Assembly: GCA_035532295.1 (NCBI GenBank) | Contig: DATKRH010000247.1 | Span: forward strand, 17,364 to 81,363 | From: DASUBV01 sp035532295 | GTDB lineage: Bacteria > Actinomycetota > Actinomycetes > Streptosporangiales > Streptosporangiaceae | Direction: 5' to 3' | DNA: 64,000 bases | Shown: in pieces, positions 25,615 to 33,351 of the stretch | How positions within the stretch are numbered: the stretch's first letter is position 1 | How the letters are laid out: every line of letters begins with the position of its first letter | Notes under the pieces: generated by a model | Told to the model about the DNA's origin: nothing | Databases searched by the model: none | Seen by the model: the letters and a program-made list of their open reading frames with translations, nothing else | Made by a program: the position numbers and the translations under genes

Positions 25615-26934
25615 ATGAGCACAGATCAGGACCGGCGCGGGGGCGTTGCCAGTGCAGGCTACCGATGGTACGCATGGGCGCAGGCCGTTTCCATGGTCGG
25701 CACTACGATGGGATACGCCGCGATTTACTGGCTGACTATCCATATCGCGCGCGGTGATGCAGTTATCCTGTCTGTTCTCGTGACGGCACAGTTCCTGCCG
25801 ATTCTGCTGTTCAGCCGGCTGGCGGGAACGCTCGTGGCACGTAACCGGCCGGTTCGCGTTCTCCTAATTACCCAGTCGGCGCAGGCTGTCGGGTCGCTAG
25901 CTATTGGTATTCCACTGCTGGGGGGGTGGATGACCATCTGGTACTTGTGTGCAGTGTCGTTCGCTATTGGGTGCGTCCAGGCTGTGGATGTCCCAGCTCG
26001 CCAAATGTTCATGCTTGATCTTGTTGGCGAGCGCGAGCTGCGCCGCGGTACATCGCTATATGCCACGATTACCGGACTGGCAAAGATCTTGGGACCAGGA
26101 GTTGCCGGAGTAATCATTGCGACTAGTGGCGAGGCTGCCGTGTTCCTCGCAGACGCCGCATCTTTCGTGCTCGTGCTCGTGGTATTGGTCCGCGTATCTG
26201 AGGATCTCTGGCACGCCGCGAAATCGGCCAACGTCGGTCCAAGCTCGGCACGACGTTTCCGCTGGGTACTGGACTTGCCACGGGGCATTCAAGCTGCAGC
26301 CGGAATGGCCCTACTTATCGGGGGCTTTGGTTACCAGTTTGAGGTCACCAACCCGCTGATGGCCACCAAGGTCTTTCATCTGGGTGCTGCGGGCTTCGGC
26401 CTGCTCGGCACATTCATGGCTGTTGGCGGGATCGCCGGAAACTACTATTCTTCCCGCCGCGGGGACCCTGGCCGCTCGGAATTCCTCGTCTGGGGCGCCC
26501 TCTTCGGCGTCGCGGAACTGCTGGCTGCGGTCATGCCAGTAGTCTGGTCTTACGACGTGATCATGATTATTCTCGGTGCGGCCACCCAACTCTTCACCGT
26601 CAGCGCGACCGTCTACGTTCAGCAAACCACCCCCCTGGATCAGCGCGGTCACGCGCTCAGCGCCTATAACGCTGGATTCATGGGCTTCGTGCCCGCCGGA
26701 GCCTTCCTTGTCGCCGGAATCGCCGCAGTCGCGGGGACCCGCTGGGCACTGGTGGTCCCCGGGCTGGCGATCGTGGTCTGCGCAGCAAGCATGCTCGCAA
26801 TCGGTCGTCTTCCCGACCGTACGGCCGCCGTGGTCCCGAGGCACGCCACCATCGACGACGATGTGGCCATTCCTCCACGGCCTGACAGTTCGGTCCAGGG
26901 ATCTCGGACGGGGCGCTCGGGTGGCGGGACGTAG
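25615..26934 (+). CDS. MFS transporter, MFS_3 / EntS-like exporter
   Basis: A 439-residue, probably 12-TM transporter of the MFS_3 (enterobactin exporter-like) group: N-terminal AQAVSMVGTTMGYAAIYWL, the LAGTLVARNRPVRVLL loop, DVPARQMFMLDLVG and QTTPLDQRGHALSAYN are typical. It probably exports a siderophore or other small metabolite. The first two thirds use many A/T-ended codons (ATT, CTA, GCA), unlike neighbouring genes. It is flanked by IS110 sequence on both sides, so it looks like recently acquired cargo. Start ATG 25615 has only a weak ribosome site. Confidence 0.83.
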   Translation: MSTDQDRRGGVASAGYRWYAWAQAVSMVGTTMGYAAIYWLTIHIARGDAVILSVLVTAQFLPILLFSRLAGTLVARNRPVRVLLITQSAQAVGSLAIGIPLLGGWMTIWYLCAVSFAIGCVQAVDVPARQMFMLDLVGERELRRGTSLYATITGLAKILGPGVAGVIIATSGEAAVFLADAASFVLVLVVLVRVSEDLWHAAKSANVGPSSARRFRWVLDLPRGIQAAAGMALLIGGFGYQFEVTNPLMATKVFHLGAAGFGLLGTFMAVGGIAGNYYSSRRGDPGRSEFLVWGALFGVAELLAAVMPVVWSYDVIMIILGAATQLFTVSATVYVQQTTPLDQRGHALSAYNAGFMGFVPAGAFLVAGIAAVAGTRWALVVPGLAIVVCAASMLAIGRLPDRTAAVVPRHATIDDDVAIPPRPDSSVQGSRTGRSGGGT

Positions 26935-27186
26935 GACGATCAGCGTGTTTGAGGTTCGCGCGGAGCCTTTCGTTCGATGGTGACGATCCACTGCGGCGGG
27001 CAATCCGAGGCCTTAAGGTGGCCTCCGGCGAGCAAGCCTGGCCCTCCAACAACACTCGCTAGGAATGCGGAGGAGGCCGACACAGGACGCATACCTGACA
27101 TATTCGCCAGAGATCCCCGCGCGCACCAACGTGTCCTTGCGTTTTCTCGGCAAGGTTCGGTCCGGCGTCCGGAACGGCCCCTTGGT

Positions 27187-27643
27187 CCTAAAGATTTTGA
27201 TGGACCCTTCGGGCCGCTTCCGGGTGGATGAGAATGGCGGTGCGCATGTTGCCCGCCGACGTCGGTTCGGCTTGGCTCTGCGAGACCGTCCTAAAGATTG
27301 GCGCTGGAGCCCTCACCTTCGGGTGTCCCCCGGTTGCGTCGCGAACGCGAGTATCAGTCCTTGGATCATTTCAGGGGCTCCGCGGGCGGCATGCGCGTCG
27401 CTTACCCCTACCTGAGCTGGGAGGCTGGCATGCAGGTCATGTACGAGCGGTGCGCCGCGGTTAATGTCGGCAAGGACGACATCGCGGTGGCGGTCCGGCT
27501 CAATGCCAGCGGCTGATACGTGAATGGTCCCCAGCCGGGCGCGCGGCAGCGACCCCGGCCGGTGATCATTGGCCGGGGGCGTGGCGGGTGGTGCGGGGTC
27601 AGGCGGCTGGCTGGAGGCTGACCTGGTGGCCGAGGGCTTCGAG
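27187..27643 (+). mobile_element. IS110 remnant: left end plus inverted right end
   Basis: 27187-27500 matches 23784-24096 of the intact IS110 (left end and first ~24 recombinase codons). 27511-27643 matches the reverse complement of 25249-25381 (last recombinase codons and right end). The central ~1.15 kb of the recombinase is gone and the right end is flipped. The junction is at about 27501-27510. The recombinase start (ATG 27430) is kept, but the frame stops after 29 codons. Confidence 0.88.
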
Positions 27644-27682
27644 GCAGCCATCTGAGCGCGCCGCCTCATTTGGAGGGACAAG

Positions 27683-27895
27683 ATGTCTGATATCGACGCT
27701 GACTTGACAGGCGCGATCTGGCGCAAGAGCAGGCGCAGCAACAGCGGGGGCAACTGCGTTGAGGTTGCCAGCAACATTCCCGGCATCGTCGCAGTCAGGG
27801 ACTCCAAGAACCCCGAAGGCCATGTACTGACATTTAACCCGCGCGACTGGTCCGCATTCCTGGCGGGCGTTCAAGCCGGGGAGTACAACCTGTAA
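27683..27895 (+). CDS. DUF397 protein
   Basis: A 70-residue DUF397 protein (WRKSRRSNSGGNCVEVAS, VAVRDSKN, WSAFLAGVQAGEYNL) with GGAGGG 5 nt before ATG. It is clearly paralogous to the protein at 19314-19526 (about 60% identical by eye). Normally it would follow its XRE partner on the same strand; here the upstream sequence is an IS110 remnant and the only XRE sequence nearby is a broken gene pointing the other way. The gene has probably lost its native partner and promoter. Confidence 0.82.
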   Translation: MSDIDADLTGAIWRKSRRSNSGGNCVEVASNIPGIVAVRDSKNPEGHVLTFNPRDWSAFLAGVQAGEYNL

Positions 27896-27916
27896 CTACC
27901 CGACGACAGGCTGTTC

Positions 27917-28162
27917 CTACGCCGGCGCGGCGGGAGAGGGCGAAGCCTGGCCAGCTCGATGACCGGCATCTGGTCGGCCGCGCCCCAGTCCGACGTCCGG
28001 CACCCGGTCGCCAGGTGCGGTCAGCTCGCGTGGCATGACCGAGACGCGAGCGTTCTCGATCTTGGAGATCTTGCCGGGTGACCACTCCAGCGTCTCGGCA
28101 ACCTGCTCGATGGTCAGCTTGGCGGCCAGGCGGTGCTGGCGCAGCTCGGCCGGCCTCCGCAC
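27917..28162 (-). pseudogene. XRE helix-turn-helix gene fragment
   Basis: Residues 6-45 form a clear Cro/C1-type helix-turn-helix (LRQHRLAAKLTIEQVAETLE, then WSPGKISKIENAR). After about codon 46 the frame drifts into low-complexity Arg/Gly/Pro sequence and stops; the DUF5753 part expected in this family is missing, and traces such as PVIELARLRPL lie in another frame. It is a truncated, frameshifted regulator convergent with the DUF397 gene. Confidence 0.6.
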
Positions 28163-28180
28163 CCAGGAGCACGATCAACG

Positions 28181-28485
28181 CCGTCCAGTGGACGAATGAG
28201 AGCGCCTGGCACTCGGCCGCGAGGCCCGTTACGCCTGCGCCAAGGGCCGCCCGGCCGCGGCACGATCGCGGTCATGGCCGACCCCGCCCGCATCGGCGCC
28301 CCTCTCTGCCGTGTGCGGCTACCGCGGGCAGGGCGCTGCCGCGATATCCCCGGATGGGGACGTCGCGTTTGCCGCACATAGCCCGCCCGCTATCGTCCGC
28401 GGGAGCCTTGCGCCAGGACGGCACCCTGCCCGGGTCGCCCAGGTTTCCCGTGCCAGACTCTGGCAAGGACCTGCCGGAGGGATGC
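28181..28485. other. intergenic region before the fluoride-channel operon
   Basis: About 300 bp with no supported gene. It was checked for the fluoride riboswitch often found upstream of crcB (GGNGAUGG...ACCG...CUGAUGACGCC-type pattern) and no match was seen. It lies at the right edge of the mobile-element island and probably contains the operon promoter. Confidence 0.45.
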
Positions 28486-29052
28486 ATGCCTGATATCGCG
28501 GAGCCGAGGACCGCGGCCGCGTCGGCGCTGCGCGCCCGCGGCCGCGGCTCCGGACCCGGGGTGGCCGAGCTCGCCGCGATCGCGGCCGGCGGCGGCCTGG
28601 GCAGCGTCATCCGCTACCTGCTCAGCCAGGCGTTCCCGGCCGGGCAGGGCTTCCCGTGGGCCATCCTCGCGATCAACGTGTCGGGCTGTCTCGCCCTCGG
28701 GGTACTGATGGTCTACGTGCTCGACGTCTGGCCGCCGCGGCGCCTGCTCCGCCCGTTCCTCGCGATCGGCCTGATCGGCGGCTACACCACCTTCTCGACG
28801 TATGCCGCCGGGGTGCTGACCCTGATCCGCGCGCACGCCCTGGCCCTCGCCGATGCCTACGCGCTGACGAGCGTCCTGGCCGGGCTGGTGGCCGTCTGGT
28901 GCGGTGTCGCGGCGGCCCGCCGCATGTCCGGGGGGCCTGACCGCGGGCCGCCGGGCCGTGATAGCGCAGACACCGGCGGCGCAGACACCGGCGGCGCAGA
29001 CACCGGCGGTGCAAACCCTGACAGGACCCGGCAGAACAGGCGGACAGGATGA
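28486..29052 (+). CDS. crcB: fluoride channel CrcB/Fluc, first subunit
   Basis: A 188-residue four-TM Fluc protein. Key family segments are GGLGSVIRYLLS (pore-lining N-terminal helix), FPWAILAINVSGC with the conserved Asn, and the GGYTTFSTYA break with the Phe-box/central-Na+ region. Fluc proteins form antiparallel dimers exporting fluoride. GGAGG lies 5 nt before ATG 28486. The C-terminal tail is extended by three copies of a 15-nt repeat (28966-29010) giving ADTGG units. The stop overlaps the next start (ATGA). Confidence 0.9.
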   Translation: MPDIAEPRTAAASALRARGRGSGPGVAELAAIAAGGGLGSVIRYLLSQAFPAGQGFPWAILAINVSGCLALGVLMVYVLDVWPPRRLLRPFLAIGLIGGYTTFSTYAAGVLTLIRAHALALADAYALTSVLAGLVAVWCGVAAARRMSGGPDRGPPGRDSADTGGADTGGADTGGANPDRTRQNRRTG

Positions 29053-29390
29053 CCCTGCGCGGCGCCGCCCGGCGCATCACCATCTTCATCGGCGAGTCTG
29101 ACCGCTACCAGCACCGGCCGCTGTACGCGGAGATCGTGCACCGCGCGCACAAGGGCGGCCTGGCCGGCGCCAGCGTGTTCCGCGGCATGGAGGGCTTCGG
29201 CGCCGCCTCCCGGATCCACACCACTCGCCTGCTGTCGCTGAGTGAGGACCTGCCGGTGGCCATCATCATCGTCGACACCGCCGAGAAGACGGCGGCGTTC
29301 CTGGACGAGGTCGCCGGGCTGGTCACCGGCGGACTGGTGATCGTCGAGGACGTCGAGGTCCATGCCCAGGCGGATGGCCGCACCCGATGA
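29049..29390 (+). CDS. DUF190 protein
   Basis: A 113-residue DUF190 protein: RRITIFIGESDRYQHRPLY, then AGASVFRGMEGFG and the LSLSEDLPVAIIIVD core, a ferredoxin-like/PII-like fold. DUF190 genes are repeatedly found beside crcB. Here it sits between two crcB genes with 4-nt overlaps at both ends, so a role in fluoride-channel regulation or assembly is likely (inference). Confidence 0.88.
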   Translation: MTLRGAARRITIFIGESDRYQHRPLYAEIVHRAHKGGLAGASVFRGMEGFGAASRIHTTRLLSLSEDLPVAIIIVDTAEKTAAFLDEVAGLVTGGLVIVEDVEVHAQADGRTR

Positions 29391-29755
29391 CGGTGCTGCT
29401 CGTGCTGGCCGGCGGCATGATCGGCGCGCCGGCCAGGTACCTGACCGACCGCTTCGTGCAGGCCAGGCACGACAGCGTGTTCCCGTGGGGAACCTTCGCC
29501 ATCAACGTGGCCGGGTCGGCGCTGCTGGGCTTCCTGCTCGGCGCCCAGCGGCACCTGGGCCTGCCCGCGCACCTGGTGGACCTGCTGGGCACCGGCTTGT
29601 GCGGCGGGCTGACCACGTTCTCCGCGTTCGGCTATGAGACGCTCCGGCTCCTGGAGGACGGGGCGATCGCCGAGGCCGGGATGAACCTGCTCGGCAGCGT
29701 GGTCGCCGGCGTCCTGGCCGCCGGCCTCGGCTTCGCCCTCGCCACCGCACTGTGA
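29387..29755 (+). CDS. crcB: fluoride channel CrcB/Fluc, second subunit
   Basis: A 122-residue Fluc protein with GGMIGAPARYLTDRFVQ, FPWGTFAINVAGSALLG and CGGLTTFSAFGYE (the conserved pore Thr/Phe segment). Two paralogous crcB genes in one operon are common in Gram-positive bacteria, where the products form a heterodimer. It overlaps DUF190 by 4 nt at the start and menF by 4 nt at the end (GTGA). Confidence 0.9.
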   Translation: MTVLLVLAGGMIGAPARYLTDRFVQARHDSVFPWGTFAINVAGSALLGFLLGAQRHLGLPAHLVDLLGTGLCGGLTTFSAFGYETLRLLEDGAIAEAGMNLLGSVVAGVLAAGLGFALATAL

Positions 29756-31086
29756 CCGCCGCCGCCGCCGCCGGCGGCCGGAGTGAGGTCCCCGGCCAGG
29801 CCGCCGGGACGGCCAAACTAAAGTGGACTGCCGTGGGAGCCCAGCAGTCGGACGCAGACCAGCACGTGCCGGAACGGCTGGCCGTCCGGACCGTGGCCGT
29901 GGCCGATCCCGGCGATCTGGTGGCCCGCCTGCCGCGGCCGGCCGCGCTGGCCTGGCTGCATGACGGCGACGGCCTCGTCGGCTGGGGCGAGGCCGCCAGG
30001 CTGACCCTGCCGGCCGGCGAGGACCGGTTCACGGCCGGGCAGAAGTGGCTGCGCGAGCTATTTGACGACGCGGACGTGACCGACGAGGTCGGGGTGCCCG
30101 GCTCGGGGCCGCTGGCCTTCGGCAGCTTCACCTTCGACCCGGTGTCTGATGGCTCGGTCCTGGTGATCCCCCGTACCGTGCTCGCCCGGCGGGCCGGCCG
30201 GTCGTGGCTGACGACCATCGCCGGCGGTGCGGACCCGCGGCCGGGGACTCCCCCACCCCTGACGGCGCCGGGCGCAGTGCGCTGGAACGATGGCAGCCTC
30301 ACCGCTCTGCAGTGGGAGCAGGCCGTGGCCGCGGCCGTGGCCCGGATCAGGGCAGGCGAGCTGCGCAAGGTGGTGCTCGCGCGTGACCTGCACGCGGTCG
30401 CGTCGCAGCCGATCGACGTGCGGCTGCTGCTGGCCCGGCTGGCCGCCCGCTCGCCCGACAGCTACACCTTCGCCTGCGCCGGCCTGGTCGGCGCCACCCC
30501 CGAGCTGCTGGTCCGGCGCGAGAGCGCGACGGTCAGCTCGCTGGTGCTGGCGGGCACCGTCGCCCGCGGCGGCACCCCGGCGCAGGACGCCGCGCTCAGC
30601 TCCTGGCTGCTCGCCTCGGCCAAGGACGCCGAGGAGCACTCGTACGCGGTGGAGTCGGTCCGGGAGGTGCTCGGGCCGCTGTGCGATCACCTGGAGGTGG
30701 CGGCGGAGCCGTCGCTGCTCCGGCTGGCCGACGTCCAGCACCTGGCGACCCCGGTCGGCGGCACTCTGGTCAAGGACGCCTCGGCGCTCGCGCTGGCGGC
30801 CTCGCTGCATCCCACGGCCGCGGTCTGCGGGACCCCGGCCGACACGGCGATGGATCTGATCCGGGAGCTTGAGGGCATGGACCGGGGCCGCTATTCCGGT
30901 CCGGTCGGCTGGGTGGACGCCCGCGGGAACGGCGAGTGGGGAATCGCGCTGCGCTGTGCCGAGGTCGCCGGCTCGCGGGCCCGGCTGTTCGCGGGATGCG
31001 GCATCGTGGCCGATTCCGACCCCCATGCGGAGCTGGCGGAGGCGCAGGCGAAGTTTCGCCCGATGCGGCTGGCGCTAGAGGGATGA
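29752..31086 (+). CDS. menF: isochorismate synthase MenF
   Basis: A 444-residue chorismate-utilising enzyme of the isochorismate synthase type, converting chorismate to isochorismate for menaquinone. The C-terminal catalytic half is well preserved: ELRKVVLARDL, ATPELLVRRE, LAGTVARGGT, HLATPVGGTL, HPTAAVCGTP and GCGIVADSDPHAELAEAQAK with the Mg2+-binding Glu residues. GTG 29752 overlaps the crcB stop. GTG 29833 is also plausible, as the first 27 residues are low-complexity and a -10-like TAAAGT precedes it. It is separated from menDCB by the ABC transporter. Confidence 0.88.
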   Translation: MTAAAAAGGRSEVPGQAAGTAKLKWTAVGAQQSDADQHVPERLAVRTVAVADPGDLVARLPRPAALAWLHDGDGLVGWGEAARLTLPAGEDRFTAGQKWLRELFDDADVTDEVGVPGSGPLAFGSFTFDPVSDGSVLVIPRTVLARRAGRSWLTTIAGGADPRPGTPPPLTAPGAVRWNDGSLTALQWEQAVAAAVARIRAGELRKVVLARDLHAVASQPIDVRLLLARLAARSPDSYTFACAGLVGATPELLVRRESATVSSLVLAGTVARGGTPAQDAALSSWLLASAKDAEEHSYAVESVREVLGPLCDHLEVAAEPSLLRLADVQHLATPVGGTLVKDASALALAASLHPTAAVCGTPADTAMDLIRELEGMDRGRYSGPVGWVDARGNGEWGIALRCAEVAGSRARLFAGCGIVADSDPHAELAEAQAKFRPMRLALEG

Positions 31087-31346
31087 AACGACCATCATCG
31101 CCGGATTTTCACCACGGAGAGTAACACTGCCCGTCACGTCGCCCCAGCGGATGAACAGAAAAACGTCCTGTCTGACGCGTCTCACAGCCGAGAACCGGCG
31201 GCATTATCACAGCAAGGTTGCGGTTCTGTAACCGCTTTCGATGGCTTCGTCCGGCTGGGTGGACAGGGCGTACAACGGTCGTGTAATCACTAAGAGTTAC
31301 CGGTAACGTGCCTGAGCTTCACGTCAGGCCAGAAGGAGCTTGTCTC
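31087..31346 (+). promoter_or_regulatory. promoter region of the peptide ABC transporter, with a perfect 12-bp palindrome
   Basis: A 260-bp non-coding, relatively AT-rich region. GTTACCGGTAAC at 31296-31307 is a perfect palindrome about 40 bp before the start codon and is a good candidate operator. AAGGAG at 31333-31338 is the ribosome site. No regulator gene is adjacent. Confidence 0.5.
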
Positions 31347-33185
31347 ATGAAACCTGTACCAAAGCGGCTTGCCGCGCTGACCGTGGTGGCGCTGGCCGCC
31401 ACCGGGCTGGCGGCATGCGGGAACTCCTCGAACACGACGGCGACGGCGACGAGTACTAACAAGCCGGTCTACGGCGGCACCCTGAACATCGTCGCCGCCA
31501 GCGGGCAGGACCACTTTGACCCGGTCTCCGCCTACGGCACCTGGGACTACATGATTGAGCGCGCCTACACGCGCCAGCTGGTGTCCTACCCCAGCTACAA
31601 CTACAACGCCCTCGGCGACGCGGGCTGGACGAAGGACACCACGCCGACCGCCGACGTCGCGACCGCCGTGCCGACCGCGTCCAACGGCGGTATTACCGAC
31701 AACGGCCTGACCTACACCTTCCACATCAAGCCCGGCGTGAACTGGAACAACGGCCGCGCGGTCACCTCGCAGGACTTCGAGCGCGAGTACAAGGCGTTCG
31801 GCAACCCGGTGTCCCCGGTCGGGAACTCCGGCTACTTCCTGAGCACGATCGCCGGGTTCAAGACCTACTTCGACGGTGAGACCGCGTTCTTCGCGAAGAA
31901 GTCGAACGCGCCGACCGCGGCCAACATCGCCAAGTACCAGAACACGCACAGCATCTCGGGCATCTCCACGCCCAACTCCTCGACGATCGTCTTCCACCTG
32001 ACCCAGGCGGCTGGCGACTTCGTCGACATCCTGGCGATGCCGTTCAACTCCGCCCGGCCGGTCGAGTACGACAGCTACGTGCCGGACGGCGCGCAGATGC
32101 GCGACCACATGATGTCGGACGGGCCGTACAACATCACGTCCTACACGCCCGGCAAGCAGGTCGTGCTGACCAAGAACCCGGGCTGGAAGCAGTCGACGGA
32201 CCCGCTGCGGCACCAGTACGTGAGCAAGGTCGTCGTCACGATGGGGCAGACCAACGCCACGACTCAGGTCGACGAGCTGAAGGCCGGCTCGCAGGACCTG
32301 ATGATGGACACGCCGTTCCCGCCGCAGCTGATCGCCGGCATGCAATCCACCAAGAACCCGGACTTCAAGCTGTGGCCGTGGAGCAACACCAACCCGTACG
32401 TCGTGTTCAACCTGCAGAGCCCCGACGGCAACGGCGCCATGAAGAACCTCAAGGCGCGGCAGGCGATGGAATACACGATTAACAAGTCGGCCGTCCAGAA
32501 GCTCTTCGGCGGGCCGGACGTCGCCAAGGTCATCAACACGGCCATTCCGCCGGGCAACTCCGGCTACCAGCCGATCACGACCTACGACACCCCCAACAAC
32601 CAGGGTGACCCGGCCAAGTGCAAGTCGATGCTGAAGGCCGCCGGGTACCCGAACGGCCTGACGCTGACCGACCTGTACATCAACGACAGCGTCAACACCG
32701 CGCTGTTCCAGTCGATCCAGGCCAGCTTCGCGAACTGCGGCATCAAGCTGCAGGGCAAGGCCGAGCCGATTTCGAGCTTCTTCGTCGATCTCGGTAACGC
32801 GCCGCAGAACAACAAGCCCAACCAGTGGGATGTCGCGCAGCCCGCGTGGATCCCGGACTGGTTCGGCGACAATGGCCGGACCACGGTGCAGCCGTTCTTC
32901 CAGACCGACTGCGCGCTGAACACCATCAACTATGGCTGCTTCAGCAACAAGCAGGTGGACGCCAACATCACCCAGGCGCTGAAGGCTCCGACTGAGGCGG
33001 CAGCGGCACCGCTGTGGCACCAGGTCGACGTCATCGCTCAGCAGAACGCGGTGATGATCCCGCTGATCGACCAGTTCAACCCAGTCCTCACCAGCAGCCG
33101 GGTCGCCAGCCCGGGCTCGCCGGTGGCGCTGTGGGCGCCGAACATCGGTGACCCGGACATCACGAACATCTACATCAAGAAGTAG
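31347..33185 (+). CDS. ABC transporter substrate-binding lipoprotein, family 5 (DppA/OppA-like)
   Basis: A 612-residue extracytoplasmic binding protein. The N-terminus is a lipoprotein signal (MKPVPKRLAALTVVALAA then lipobox LAAC, acylated Cys at about residue 26), followed by a Ser/Thr linker. The SBP_bac_5 domain starts with YGGTLNIV and contains GLTYTFHIKPGVNWNNG and YNITSYTPGKQVVLTKNP, which mark the family. It captures oligopeptides or related solutes outside the membrane. Immediately downstream are two ATPases and two permeases, making a complete importer. Confidence 0.9.
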   Translation: MKPVPKRLAALTVVALAATGLAACGNSSNTTATATSTNKPVYGGTLNIVAASGQDHFDPVSAYGTWDYMIERAYTRQLVSYPSYNYNALGDAGWTKDTTPTADVATAVPTASNGGITDNGLTYTFHIKPGVNWNNGRAVTSQDFEREYKAFGNPVSPVGNSGYFLSTIAGFKTYFDGETAFFAKKSNAPTAANIAKYQNTHSISGISTPNSSTIVFHLTQAAGDFVDILAMPFNSARPVEYDSYVPDGAQMRDHMMSDGPYNITSYTPGKQVVLTKNPGWKQSTDPLRHQYVSKVVVTMGQTNATTQVDELKAGSQDLMMDTPFPPQLIAGMQSTKNPDFKLWPWSNTNPYVVFNLQSPDGNGAMKNLKARQAMEYTINKSAVQKLFGGPDVAKVINTAIPPGNSGYQPITTYDTPNNQGDPAKCKSMLKAAGYPNGLTLTDLYINDSVNTALFQSIQASFANCGIKLQGKAEPISSFFVDLGNAPQNNKPNQWDVAQPAWIPDWFGDNGRTTVQPFFQTDCALNTINYGCFSNKQVDANITQALKAPTEAAAAPLWHQVDVIAQQNAVMIPLIDQFNPVLTSSRVASPGSPVALWAPNIGDPDITNIYIKK

Positions 33186-33204
33186 CGGGAGCAGCAGCCG
33201 TCTA

Positions 33205-33256
33205 GCGCAGGGCCCGGCCGGGTAAGCCCTTGGCATATCCGGCCGGGCCCTTGCGC
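33205..33256 (+). terminator. strong intra-operon hairpin after the binding-protein gene
   Basis: Arms 33205-33221 and 33239-33256 pair as 12 perfect GC pairs (GGGCCCGGCCGG with CCGGCCGGGCCC) plus five more below a one-base bulge, with a 17-nt loop. There is no U-tract. Such a structure between a binding-protein gene and its ATPase/permease genes can partly terminate transcription or protect the 3' end, giving excess binding protein. Confidence 0.75.
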
Positions 33257-33351
33257 ATGGGGTCACGAACGACTAAAGGACAAGCAGGGGTAATGTCGGG
33301 GCACGTTCGCCGCTCGCCAGCTGCGCACATGGGCCTATTCGGAGGCAAGCA

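Noticed and set aside
23784..27643. Composite transposon formed by two IS110 copies around the MFS gene
   Set aside because: The second copy is a fragment with an inverted right end, and IS110 elements lack terminal inverted repeats and do not form classical composites; the gene may have moved by rearrangement but not as a simple unit.
19314..27895. DUF397 genes as inverted repeats bounding the island (attachment-like sites)
   Set aside because: They are diverged paralogs (about 60% protein identity) with no long identical DNA stretch, so they do not act as att or recombination repeats.
28181..28485. Fluoride riboswitch upstream of crcB
   Set aside because: The conserved crcB-motif core was not found on inspection; only GC-rich unstructured-looking sequence precedes the ribosome site.
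31290..33266. Long open frame (about 658 codons) on the minus strand opposite the binding-protein gene
   Set aside because: It is antisense to a clear substrate-binding lipoprotein, has Arg/Val/Gly-biased composition and no motifs; long antisense frames are normal in DNA of this GC content.
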